Shown here in pieces: positions 32,293 through 40,663 of a stretch of 64,000 bases of DNA. The notes under the pieces are model-generated. The model was not told where the DNA came from. It made no database searches and worked only from the letters and a program-made list of their open reading frames with translations. Numbering within the stretch: position 1 is the first letter of the stretch; the number at the start of each line of letters is the position of its first letter. Made by a program: the position numbers and the translations under genes. The stretch spans positions 23,036 through 87,035 of the forward strand of contig CAMDBM010000003.1 of NCBI GenBank assembly GCA_945889085.1. Direction: 5' to 3'. The DNA comes from WLJO01 sp945889085 (GTDB lineage: Bacteria > Actinomycetota > Acidimicrobiia > Acidimicrobiales > Ilumatobacteraceae).

Positions 32293-33725
32293 CGGCCACG
32301 ACCCCTCATCGGGAGTCCACTCTCGGGTCGGTGCTCGCTCGCTGCCCGTCTGCAGTCAGATGGCGCCTGCTCGGCAGCGATGGTGCAGTGGTGTCGGGGA
32401 TCACGCACGACTCGCGACTCGTGGAGGCGCATTCGATTTTTTGTTGTCTCCGGGGCGAGCGTGCGGACGGCCACGATCACGCGCTGTCGGCGATTGAGGC
32501 CGGTGCCTCCGTCCTCGTGGTCGACCACCTCCTCGATGTTCCGGTGCCGCAGGTGGTCGTGGACGATGTGCGGGGGGCCATGGCGATGCTGGCCTGTTCG
32601 GTCTACGGAAACCCCTCGCACCGGCTGAACGTCATCGGCATCACGGGTACCAACGGCAAGACGACAACTGCGCACCTCGTCGGTGAGATTTTCCGTCACG
32701 CCGGCCGGCCGTCGTCGACGATCGGCACCCTCACGGGAGATCTCACGACGCCCGAGGCGCCGGACCTCCAGCGGACGCTCTCAGACCTCGCAGACAGCGG
32801 AGTCACGACTGTTGCTGTCGAGGTGTCCTCACACGCGCTCGTGCAGCACCGAGTGGACGGCACGAGATTCGCCGTGTCGATCTTCACCAACCTGGGTCGC
32901 GATCATCTCGACCTCCACGGGGACGAGGAAACGTACTTCCGCGCCAAGGCGAGCCTCTTCACGCCCGGCCTGACGCGCCTCGGGGTGATCAATGCGGATG
33001 ACCCGGCGGGGCAGAGGATCCTCGCGAGTGCTGCGGTACCTCTCGTTGCGTACTCGCTGGCCGACACCGATCAGGTCGAGGTGATGGCGGACCACCTTCG
33101 CTTCGGGTGGCGCGGCAGAGTGATCGAGCTGCCGATCGGCGGCGAGTTCAACATCTCCAACTCCGTCGCCGCCGCTACTGCGGCGAACGAACTCGGCATT
33201 TCGCTCGACGACATCGTCAACGGTCTTGCGGGTGCAACGCCGGTGCCGGGGAGGTTTGAGCCGATCCGGTCCGGTCAACCCTTCCACGTCGTGGTGGACT
33301 ACGCCCACACCCCGGACGCACTGGCCGCCGTTCTCCGTTCGGCTCGCCGTGCGGCCCTCGGGAACCGGGTGATCGTGGTGTTCGGCTGCGGCGGGGACCG
33401 GGACCGAACGAAGCGCCCGCTCATGGGCGCAGTGGCTGCCGACCTAGCAGACCTGGTCATCATCACCTCGGACAACCCACGCAACGAGGACCCGCGAGAG
33501 ATTATCTCCGAGATCGTCGCTGGATTACCTCCGGAGAGCCTCACAAACATGGTGGTCGAGTCGGATCGCGCAGTCGCGATCGAGGCGTCCTTTAGGCTCG
33601 CTCATCCCGGTGATGTCGTGGTGCTTGCGGGCAAGGGCCACGAAACCACCCAGACGATTGGTGATCAGGTGATCGAGTTCGACGATCGAGTTGTGGCACG
33701 ACGGATCCTGGGGAACCTGCGATGA
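32289..33725 (+). CDS. murE: UDP-MurNAc-tripeptide synthetase MurE
   Basis: A 478-residue Mur ligase that adds the third amino acid to UDP-MurNAc-L-Ala-D-Glu. Seen: THDSR in the N-terminal domain, ATP loop GITGTNGKTTTAHL near 116-129, EVSSHAL, the central Mg/ATP site NLGRDHLDLHG, and VVDYAHTPDAL. The DNPR motif (SDNPRNEDP, near 394) selects meso-diaminopimelate, so the wall is probably DAP-type. The ATG overlaps the ftsI stop. The next gene is mraY, not murF. Confidence 0.95.
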   Translation: MTATTPHRESTLGSVLARCPSAVRWRLLGSDGAVVSGITHDSRLVEAHSIFCCLRGERADGHDHALSAIEAGASVLVVDHLLDVPVPQVVVDDVRGAMAMLACSVYGNPSHRLNVIGITGTNGKTTTAHLVGEIFRHAGRPSSTIGTLTGDLTTPEAPDLQRTLSDLADSGVTTVAVEVSSHALVQHRVDGTRFAVSIFTNLGRDHLDLHGDEETYFRAKASLFTPGLTRLGVINADDPAGQRILASAAVPLVAYSLADTDQVEVMADHLRFGWRGRVIELPIGGEFNISNSVAAATAANELGISLDDIVNGLAGATPVPGRFEPIRSGQPFHVVVDYAHTPDALAAVLRSARRAALGNRVIVVFGCGGDRDRTKRPLMGAVAADLADLVIITSDNPRNEDPREIISEIVAGLPPESLTNMVVESDRAVAIEASFRLAHPGDVVVLAGKGHETTQTIGDQVIEFDDRVVARRILGNLR

Positions 33726-34795
33726 TCGCGATCTTCCTCTCGGGTGCCGTGTCCCTCCTCGTCTCGCTGTTGTTGACCCGATTCCTCATCCGTTTCTTTA
33801 AGAACCTCGGCAAGGGTCAGCCGATCCTGACGAAGGACGAGAACAACGCAGTCGTCGCTGAGCACTCGCACAAGCACGGCACGCCGACGATGGGCGGCAT
33901 CGCCATCGTGCTCTCGGCGATCGTCGGCTACATCGTCACCCACATCCGGCGCGGGGTGGTGTTCTCGGACCAGGCAATGATCATGCTGCTGGCCGTCCTC
34001 GTCATGGCCCTCCTCGGACTCGCTGACGACATCGCAAAGGTGCGCAAGGGCCGCAACCGCGGTGTGTTCTGGAAGGTCAAGGGCTACATCACCCTTGCGA
34101 TCAGCATGGGACTCGCCCTGCTGCTCGCGCTCACCACCAATGTGTCGCGGACCCTGTCATTCACCCGCCACGACAACCCTGGCTGGCAACTGCACCTCGT
34201 GATCTGGGTGCTGTGGACCGGGTTCATCATTTTCGCGACCACCAACGCGGTCAACGTGACCGACGGTTTGGACGGGCTTGCTGGCGGGTCTGCTGTGCTC
34301 GGGTTCGCCGCGTTCACGATCATCGCGTACTGGGCGTTCCGGAACCCACAGATCTACGCGTTCAAGGCCGGTGTGCGGCACGGTGTGGTGAACCCCCTCG
34401 ACCTTGCGGTTGTCGGCGCCGCCTTTGCGGGGGCCTGTATCGGCTTCCTCTGGTGGAACGCTGCCCCTGCGCGCATCTTCATGGGCGACGTCGGCGCGCT
34501 CGGTATCGGAGCAGCCCTCTCCATGCTGGCGATCACCACCGACACGCACCTGCTCCTGGTGCTGATCTGCGGCCTCAACGTGATGGAGATCGGATCCGTT
34601 GCCATCCAGATGGGTTATTTCCGCGCGAGCGGGCGCAAGAAGCGTCTCTTCAAAATGTCGCCGATCCACCACCACTTCGAGCTGTCCGGATGGCCCGAGA
34701 CCACGGTGATCATCAGGTTCTGGATCATCTCCGGACTGTGCGTTGCCGCAGCGCTCGCCCTCTTCATCGCCGACTTCGTCCACGTGCAGGGATAG
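33722..34795 (+). CDS. mraY: Phospho-MurNAc-pentapeptide translocase
   Basis: A 357-residue integral membrane enzyme with about ten transmembrane helices. It transfers phospho-MurNAc-pentapeptide to undecaprenyl phosphate, making lipid I. Family motifs: HGTPTMGGI, the aspartate pair in LGLADDIAKV, NAVNVTDGLDGLAGG, the metal-binding FMGDVGALGIG, and SPIHHHFE with its conserved histidines. The ATG overlaps the murE stop (ATGA). Confidence 0.97.
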   Translation: MIAIFLSGAVSLLVSLLLTRFLIRFFKNLGKGQPILTKDENNAVVAEHSHKHGTPTMGGIAIVLSAIVGYIVTHIRRGVVFSDQAMIMLLAVLVMALLGLADDIAKVRKGRNRGVFWKVKGYITLAISMGLALLLALTTNVSRTLSFTRHDNPGWQLHLVIWVLWTGFIIFATTNAVNVTDGLDGLAGGSAVLGFAAFTIIAYWAFRNPQIYAFKAGVRHGVVNPLDLAVVGAAFAGACIGFLWWNAAPARIFMGDVGALGIGAALSMLAITTDTHLLLVLICGLNVMEIGSVAIQMGYFRASGRKKRLFKMSPIHHHFELSGWPETTVIIRFWIISGLCVAAALALFIADFVHVQG

Positions 34796-34801
34796 CAAGC
34801 C

Positions 34802-35995
34802 ATGAGCTCCACCACCTCGGGACTCGATTCCCCCCGGCAGCTTCGGCGGGCGGAGCTGGCGTCGCGGCGCCGGCACCCGGCCGGCCGCGAGGTGGTGCAC
34901 ACGGGCCCGCTCCCGGTCTCGTACTACGTGATCGCGATCGTGATGGCCATCCTCGTGCCGCTCGGCCTCGTCATGGTGCTCTCGTCGTCCTCTATTACGC
35001 AGTTCCAGGCTGGGAACTCGCCGTGGAGATACTTTCAGCGCCAGGTGATCTGGGCCTTCGCCGGGCTGTTCGTGATGTGGGTTGCGCTCCGCATGCCGCT
35101 GCGCCGCATCCGGATGTTCTGTCGCAGCTTTTGGTTGCTGTCGATGGGCCTCATGCTCGTGCCGTTCGTGCCGGGCATCGGTGTGTCCGTGCGGGGCGCG
35201 CGGGCGTGGGTGGGCATCGGCCCCCTCGTCTTCCAGCCGTCGGAGTTCCTGAAGCTCGCGGTACTACTTGTGGCGGCGGACGTCATCACCCGACGTGGCA
35301 GCAGGATGGGCGAGCTCAAGCAGGTGATGCTCCCGTGCCTCACCGTGATCGGGCTCGCCGCATTCATGATGGTTGCCCAGAACGATCTGGGCTCGGCGAT
35401 CGTGCTCGGCTCGATCGGGCTGTCGGTGCTCTTCCTCGCCGGCGCCCCGCTGCTGCCGATGTTCGGCGTGTCGGCGGGGCTGAGCGGTGCGGCGGTGGCG
35501 TTCGCGCTGAGCACTCCCTACCGCCGGCAGCGCTGGACGTCGTTCCTCGACCTGATGAACAGTCGGGAGGGCGACGGATACCAGACCTGGCAGTCGATCC
35601 TCAGCATCTCCAACGGGGGCCTGACGGGTCGTGGCGTGGGTGCCGGGTCGGGTAAGTGGGGATACGTCCCCCTCGCCCACTCCGACTTCATCTTCGCCGT
35701 CCTCGCCGAGGAACTCGGCTTCATCGGCGTGTTCGCCGTCCTCTGTGCCTATGTTGCGCTTATCTGGGCAGGCACGCTGGTGGCGCTCGCGTGCAAGGAC
35801 CGCTTCGGCTCGCTCGTCGCCGGTGGGGTCGTCTGCTGGATCGGGATCCAGACCGTCATCAATGTCGGTGGGGTGGTTGGCCTCATGCCCGTGACGGGGC
35901 TGACGCTTCCTTTCCTGTCGTACGGCGGGTCCTCGCTGCTGTCGATGATGGCAGCGGGCGGCCTGCTGCTGAACGTGGCCCGTAACGGCCGATGA
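34802..35995 (+). CDS. ftsW: SEDS peptidoglycan polymerase FtsW
   Basis: A 397-residue polytopic protein of the SEDS family, which polymerises glycan strands from lipid II at the septum together with FtsI. About ten helices follow a 40-residue basic cytoplasmic tail. Signature segments: GARAWVGIGPLVFQPSEFLKLAV, QNDLGSAIVLGSIGLSVLF (catalytic Asp region), GDGYQTWQSILSISNGGLTG, AHSDFIFAVLAEELGFIG, and LPFLSYGGSSLLS. murD, which usually precedes ftsW, is absent. ATGA overlap with murG. Confidence 0.96.
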   Translation: MSSTTSGLDSPRQLRRAELASRRRHPAGREVVHTGPLPVSYYVIAIVMAILVPLGLVMVLSSSSITQFQAGNSPWRYFQRQVIWAFAGLFVMWVALRMPLRRIRMFCRSFWLLSMGLMLVPFVPGIGVSVRGARAWVGIGPLVFQPSEFLKLAVLLVAADVITRRGSRMGELKQVMLPCLTVIGLAAFMMVAQNDLGSAIVLGSIGLSVLFLAGAPLLPMFGVSAGLSGAAVAFALSTPYRRQRWTSFLDLMNSREGDGYQTWQSILSISNGGLTGRGVGAGSGKWGYVPLAHSDFIFAVLAEELGFIGVFAVLCAYVALIWAGTLVALACKDRFGSLVAGGVVCWIGIQTVINVGGVVGLMPVTGLTLPFLSYGGSSLLSMMAAGGLLLNVARNGR

Positions 35996-37113
35996 GCGAT
36001 CGGGTCTTCGCAGTGGTGGCCGGCGGCGGCACCGCCGGGCACGTGCTCCCGGCGCTCGCCGTAGCCGAGGGCCTTGTCGCGCTCGGCCATGCGGCCGACG
36101 AGATCCACTTCACGGGCACCTCACGCGGGGTTGAGGTCGATCTCCTGCCGGCGTCCGGCTTTCCGTACACCTTCTTCGACGTGATCGGCTTCCGGCGGTC
36201 GTTCGCCTGGAAGAGCATCGTCCACAACGTCTCGTTCCTCGTCCGACTGCATCGCGCCCGCCGGGAGGCGATTCGCCTGCTTGGCAAACTCGCACCCGCT
36301 GTCGTCGTCTCGGTCGGCGGCTATGCAAGCCTCCCTGCGGCGCTGGCCGCGCGCAAGCTCGATATCCCGGTCGTGGTGGTCAGCTACGACAAGCGGCCCG
36401 GTCGTGCGAGCAGGCTCGCTGCGGGGCGCGCAGCAGCGTGCGCTGTCGCCTTCCCTGACTCCCCGCTCCCGCACGCCGTGTACACCGGTGCGCCACTCCG
36501 CCGGGCGGTCGTGGAGGTTGACCGCACACGTGACCGGTCCGGCGCCCGTGCCGAGCTCGGCATCCCCGAGGACCGGTTCCTCATCGTCGTGATGGGCGGA
36601 TCGCTGGGTTCGGGGATCCTGAATTCGGCGGTCGCCGAGTACGTCGAGACCCATGCTGACCGGTCCGATCTTGCTGTTCGGCACCTCTGTGGCGAGCGAT
36701 TTGTTGCGGGGATGCCACCCCGGCGGGACGGTTCAACAGGCATTCTGTATGACGTGATCGGGTTCGAGTCGAGAATGCCGGCGGTGTATGCCGCCGCAGA
36801 CCTGCTGGTCGGCAGGGGAGGGGCGAGCACGGTCTGCGAGGTTGCGGCCGTCGGAATCCCATCGATCCTCGTGCCGTGGGCCGGTGCGGCGGAAGACCAC
36901 CAGACGGAAAACGTCCGTTGGCTCTCTGACCAAGGTGGGGCCGTGCTGGTCACCGAGGCTCAGCTGACACCGGAGCGATTCGCGACCGAGGTCGATCGCC
37001 TCCGGGAGAATGACGCTGCTCGTGTGGCGCTCGCCGATGCAGCCCGGGAGGCGGGGGCCAAACACCGCAGCAAGGCGCTTGCCCGCCTCATCGAGGCCGT
37101 GGGCCGTGGCTGA
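35992..37113 (+). CDS. murG: UDP-GlcNAc transferase MurG (divergent acceptor loop)
   Basis: A 373-residue GT28 enzyme that adds GlcNAc to lipid I, giving lipid II. Present: GGGTAGHVLPALAVAEGL near 11-28, VVSVGGYASLPAALAA, VYTGAPLRRAV, VVMGGSLGSGILN, and the donor-site GRGGASTVCEVAAVGIPSI. The segment that normally reads HEQNxxxGxxN is replaced by SYDKRPGRASRLAA, and the late QxxNA motif reads QTENVRW. Overall fold and position leave the identity clear. It overlaps murC by eight bases. Confidence 0.93.
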   Translation: MSDRVFAVVAGGGTAGHVLPALAVAEGLVALGHAADEIHFTGTSRGVEVDLLPASGFPYTFFDVIGFRRSFAWKSIVHNVSFLVRLHRARREAIRLLGKLAPAVVVSVGGYASLPAALAARKLDIPVVVVSYDKRPGRASRLAAGRAAACAVAFPDSPLPHAVYTGAPLRRAVVEVDRTRDRSGARAELGIPEDRFLIVVMGGSLGSGILNSAVAEYVETHADRSDLAVRHLCGERFVAGMPPRRDGSTGILYDVIGFESRMPAVYAAADLLVGRGGASTVCEVAAVGIPSILVPWAGAAEDHQTENVRWLSDQGGAVLVTEAQLTPERFATEVDRLRENDAARVALADAAREAGAKHRSKALARLIEAVGRG

Positions 37114-38527
37114 CGGCCGCCCTGCAGCACCGCTCGACCTGTCGCGCCCCGGCCGGTATCACGTCATCGGGGTCGGTGGTCCCGGGATGAGCGCGCTCGC
37201 GCTCGTGCTGGCGGAAATGGGCCACACCGTCTCGGGTAGTGACCTGCGCGAGGTGCCGGTGCTCGACCGCCTCCGCAGCGCCGGCGTGGAGGTTCACATC
37301 GGGCACAACCGTCACCACGTCGACGGCTGCGATGCCGTCACGTACTCGACGGCGATCCCCGAGCGAAATATCGAGCTTGTCGCCTCCCGGGAGGCGGGGA
37401 TCGTCACCCTGCACCGCGCGGGCATGCTGGCCTCGATCTGCGCGATGACCCGTGCGGTCGGCGTTGCCGGAACACACGGCAAGACCACGACGTCGTCGAT
37501 GATGATGCTGGTGCTCGCGGCTGCCGGTCTGCGGCCGAGCTTCGTGATCGGCGGCGACGTCACCGACATCGGGACGGGTGCGCAGTGGACCGGAAGCGAA
37601 TGGTCCGTCGTGGAGGCGGACGAGAGCGACTTCACCCACCTGCAGCTACCCCTTGCCGCCACCATCCTGACGAACGTCGACGTCGACCATCTGGAGAACT
37701 ACGGCTCCTTCGACGCCATCGTGGCCGGTTTCGAGCAGTATCTGGACCAGGTAGACGGGCCCAAGGTGCTCTGTGCCGACGACGAAGTCTGTCGCCGACT
37801 GGCGGCCGTCCGAGACGTCGTTACCTATGGAACCGCGCCGGATGCTGACTACCGGATTGTCGATACGGAGTCGTCTGCGGGCACCTGGCGATTCGTCGTG
37901 GTCCGTCGTGGCGAGACGCTCGGCGAGGTCCATCTGCCCCTGCGTGGGATGCACAATGTTCGCAACGCGACCGCCGTCGTCGCGATGGCCACCGAACTCG
38001 GAGTCCCATTCGGGGTGATCGCGCAGTCCCTTGAGCGGTTCGGCGGTGTGGCCCGCCGGCTCGACTTCCGTGGCTCGCACGGCGGGGCGACCTTCGTCGA
38101 CGATTACGGGCACATCCCGAACGAGATCGCTGCAGCCCTCGACGCGTTGCGGTCGAGCGGCGACGGTTTCTCGCGTGTCGTTGCGGTGTTTCAGCCGAAC
38201 CGCTACCGAAGGATGGCACTGCTGTCGCCCGAGTACCGGGACGCCTTCGTTGCTGCTGATGTCACGGTCATCACGGAGATCTACCCCTCGGGGGATGCCC
38301 CGATCCCCGGTGTCACGGGAAAGCTCGTGGTCAACGCGATCCTTGATGCGCACCCGCACCAGCGCGTGGTGTGGCTGCCACGACGCCACGACCTCGTTGA
38401 GTTCCTCGCCCGGGAAGTCCGCTCCGGGGATGTCTGCGTATCGATGGGGTGCGGCGACGTTGCCGGCCTTCCCTCCGAGGTACTTGCGCGACGGGTCGAA
38501 CTCGACGCGGAACGGTTCGCAACGTGA
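37106..38527 (+). CDS. murC: UDP-N-acetylmuramate--L-alanine ligase
   Basis: A 473-residue Mur ligase that attaches L-Ala to UDP-MurNAc. Seen: HVIGVGGPGMSALALVLAEMG, SGSDLREVPV, the ATP loop VGVAGTHGKTTTSSM near 122-136, VEADESDF, TNVDVDHLENYG, and VDDYGHIPNEI. In most MurC the last motif is DDYGHHP; here the second His is Ile. The GTG at 37106 starts within murG, an eight-base overlap. It is coupled to murB by GTGA. Confidence 0.95.
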   Translation: MADGRPAAPLDLSRPGRYHVIGVGGPGMSALALVLAEMGHTVSGSDLREVPVLDRLRSAGVEVHIGHNRHHVDGCDAVTYSTAIPERNIELVASREAGIVTLHRAGMLASICAMTRAVGVAGTHGKTTTSSMMMLVLAAAGLRPSFVIGGDVTDIGTGAQWTGSEWSVVEADESDFTHLQLPLAATILTNVDVDHLENYGSFDAIVAGFEQYLDQVDGPKVLCADDEVCRRLAAVRDVVTYGTAPDADYRIVDTESSAGTWRFVVVRRGETLGEVHLPLRGMHNVRNATAVVAMATELGVPFGVIAQSLERFGGVARRLDFRGSHGGATFVDDYGHIPNEIAAALDALRSSGDGFSRVVAVFQPNRYRRMALLSPEYRDAFVAADVTVITEIYPSGDAPIPGVTGKLVVNAILDAHPHQRVVWLPRRHDLVEFLAREVRSGDVCVSMGCGDVAGLPSEVLARRVELDAERFAT

Positions 38528-39459
38528 TCGACACGACACCGGGCGGCGCGGTAGAGCACGCGGCTGCACTTCTCGGTTCGCTCGCGCAGCGAGAAGTGCC
38601 CCTCGCGCCGCTCACCACGTACCGGGTGGGTGGCGCCGCCCGCCTCTTCGTGCGGATCGCGTCGTTGGCGGACCTCGAGCAGATAGCCACGGCACACCGG
38701 GCGACGGGCCTCCCCGTACTCGTGATCGGCCGTGGGTCGAACCTGCTCGTCGCCGACTCGGGGTTCAACGGCATCGCCGTCACGTTCGGGGAGGTCGCCA
38801 CAGAGATCGGGATTGCCGGCCTCGACGTGGTCGCCGGTGGCTTCGCCCTGCTGCCGGTACTCGCACGGCGGTCTGCCGCAGTGGGACTGACCGGTCTCGA
38901 GTGGGCTGTAGGTGTCCCTGGCTCGGTGGGGGGCGGGGTTCGCATGAACGCTGGGGGGCACGGGTCTGACACTGCTGCATCCCTCGTCGACGTCGAAATC
39001 TTCGACCTGCGGCTCGGCCAACGGTGCCGGAAGGGTGCGGACGCGCTTGGCCTGCGGTTCCGCGGCTCCGACCTAGCGGACCACGAGGTCGTGCTCAACG
39101 CAACGTTCCGGCTCGCGCCCGGGGACGTTGCGTCGAGCGAGCGCGAGATCACCGAGATCGTGAGGTGGCGCCGCGAGCATCAACCGGGCGGCCAGAATGC
39201 AGGTTCGGTGTTCGTGAACCCTTTTCCAGGAGCGCTTGCCGCGGGGCAGGTCATCGACGAACTCGGCCTGCGCGGGGCGAGGATTGGCACGGCATTCGTC
39301 TCTGACAAGCATGCAAACTTCATCCAGGCTACCGAGGGCGGTTCGTCAGCCGATGTCCACGCCCTCATCGAGATGATCACCGAGCGCGTCTGGTCCGAGC
39401 GCGGGATCCGCCTGCGCAGCGAGATTCGTCTCGTGGGTTTCGACGGAGCAGAACGATGA
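38524..39459 (+). CDS. murB: UDP-N-acetylenolpyruvoylglucosamine reductase
   Basis: A 311-residue FAD enzyme that reduces UDP-GlcNAc-enolpyruvate to UDP-MurNAc. Seen: TTYRVGGAARLF, VIGRGSNLLVADSGFNG (FAD), AVGVPGSVGGGVRMNAGGHG, the catalytic serine in GQNAGSVFVNP, ISDK-like VSDKHANFI, and a C-terminal RSEIRLVG carrying the catalytic Glu. Length fits type I/II MurB. GTG start overlaps murC, ATGA end overlaps ftsQ. Confidence 0.95.
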   Translation: MIDTTPGGAVEHAAALLGSLAQREVPLAPLTTYRVGGAARLFVRIASLADLEQIATAHRATGLPVLVIGRGSNLLVADSGFNGIAVTFGEVATEIGIAGLDVVAGGFALLPVLARRSAAVGLTGLEWAVGVPGSVGGGVRMNAGGHGSDTAASLVDVEIFDLRLGQRCRKGADALGLRFRGSDLADHEVVLNATFRLAPGDVASSEREITEIVRWRREHQPGGQNAGSVFVNPFPGALAAGQVIDELGLRGARIGTAFVSDKHANFIQATEGGSSADVHALIEMITERVWSERGIRLRSEIRLVGFDGAER

Positions 39460-40550
39460 GCGAGGCCGACGGCACCGAACCGCCGAAGCGCCGGACGATC
39501 GTCATCGGCGAGCCCTCGCTGGACCTGGCCCCCGGTTCGGGGCCAATCATCGACCCCTTGCTCATCCCGTTCCCCGATGACACTCGTCCGGACGCCAATC
39601 GGACCACCGCCGCCATGGTGCTGCCCGACGCTGACACCACCGTGACCCTCGCGGACCCACCGTCTGGAGGAGGTGGCCTGCGCACCGTCCTGATCGGTGG
39701 CTCCGACGAGGACGACCTCCCGGACCCGAGCTACACAGCGCAGTCATCGCGGTCGCCCGACGACCCCCGGGGCCCGAGGGTGCACCCCCGCCTGAAGGCC
39801 CGTCGCCTCGCAGTGCGTCAGCAAGCGGGCCGCCGCCGGATCCTGTGGTCCGCAGTGGCCGGCGTCTTCGTCCTGATCTCGCTCGCGACGATCGCTGTGC
39901 TGGCGACGCCGTTGTTCGCGATCAGCAGCATCAAGGTCTCGGGTCTCGTGTACTCGGACCAGGAGTCCGTCTCCGGGATCACCGCAAGCATCCGCAACAA
40001 ACCGATCCTCACGGCGGACCTCAACAGTGTGAAGCGCCGGCTCCTGGCACTCCCGTGGGTGAAGTACGCGACGGTCCAGATGCAGTTCCCCCACACGGTG
40101 ACCATCCAGATCGCGGAGCGCACCCCGGTAGCGGCATTCCTCGGCGAGGACAATCTCTGGAGGCCGATCGACCCTGAGGGTCGCGTCATCGACGTGCTCG
40201 AGGGTCGTCCGGTGGACTACATGCCGATCTACGGCCTCGGCCCGGCGCTCAAGGCGGGAGAGAGCTCGGCGGAGTACGCCAGGGTCGCACAGCTCATCAC
40301 GGCACTGCCACCGGCGCTCAGGGCGATCGTCAAGGTGTTCGAGGTGGATCAGCAGTACAACGTCTCGATGACCATCAGGATCAGCAAGCGGGGCGACACG
40401 TTGGTGGATCTCTGCGCGGCGCGGAACCTCGATGTGCTCCAGATGGTCTCTCTCACGGCGTTTCTCAACACCAAGGTGAACCCGAAGCAGGCGCCGCCCG
40501 GCCGGATCACTGCGTGCAGGGCCGATCTCATCACGACGTCGGAGTCGTGA
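39456..40550 (+). CDS. ftsQ: FtsQ/DivIB cell division protein
   Basis: A 364-residue bitopic protein. The cytoplasmic part is unusually long (about 125 residues, acidic and Pro-rich then Arg-rich), followed by one helix (ILWSAVAGVFVLISLATIAVL) and an extracytoplasmic POTRA domain starting AISSIKVSGLVYSDQESV, with WVKYATVQMQFPHTVTIQIAER. A beta domain completes it. It should scaffold FtsL and FtsB at the divisome. Position between murB and ftsZ supports the call. Confidence 0.9.
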   Translation: MSEADGTEPPKRRTIVIGEPSLDLAPGSGPIIDPLLIPFPDDTRPDANRTTAAMVLPDADTTVTLADPPSGGGGLRTVLIGGSDEDDLPDPSYTAQSSRSPDDPRGPRVHPRLKARRLAVRQQAGRRRILWSAVAGVFVLISLATIAVLATPLFAISSIKVSGLVYSDQESVSGITASIRNKPILTADLNSVKRRLLALPWVKYATVQMQFPHTVTIQIAERTPVAAFLGEDNLWRPIDPEGRVIDVLEGRPVDYMPIYGLGPALKAGESSAEYARVAQLITALPPALRAIVKVFEVDQQYNVSMTIRISKRGDTLVDLCAARNLDVLQMVSLTAFLNTKVNPKQAPPGRITACRADLITTSES

Positions 40551-40574
40551 CGACCGATCGCCGGGTGTGGGCCC

Positions 40575-40580
40575 TAACCT
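40575..40580 (+). promoter_or_regulatory. Candidate ftsZ promoter -10 (TAACCT)
   Basis: The ftsQ-ftsZ gap is the only sizeable break in the rsmH-ftsZ run. TAACCT fits TANNNT and would give a leader near 77 bases, ending in a strong Shine-Dalgarno GGAGG at 40651-40655, 8 bases before the ftsZ ATG. A separate ftsZ promoter is common in actinobacteria. Confidence 0.35.
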
Positions 40581-40663
40581 GCCCGTTCTCGAATCGAAAG
40601 ACACCCCCCAAGAGATGATTCGTGGGAGAATACGCAAATGACCCATGTGCGGAGGAACGCCTG

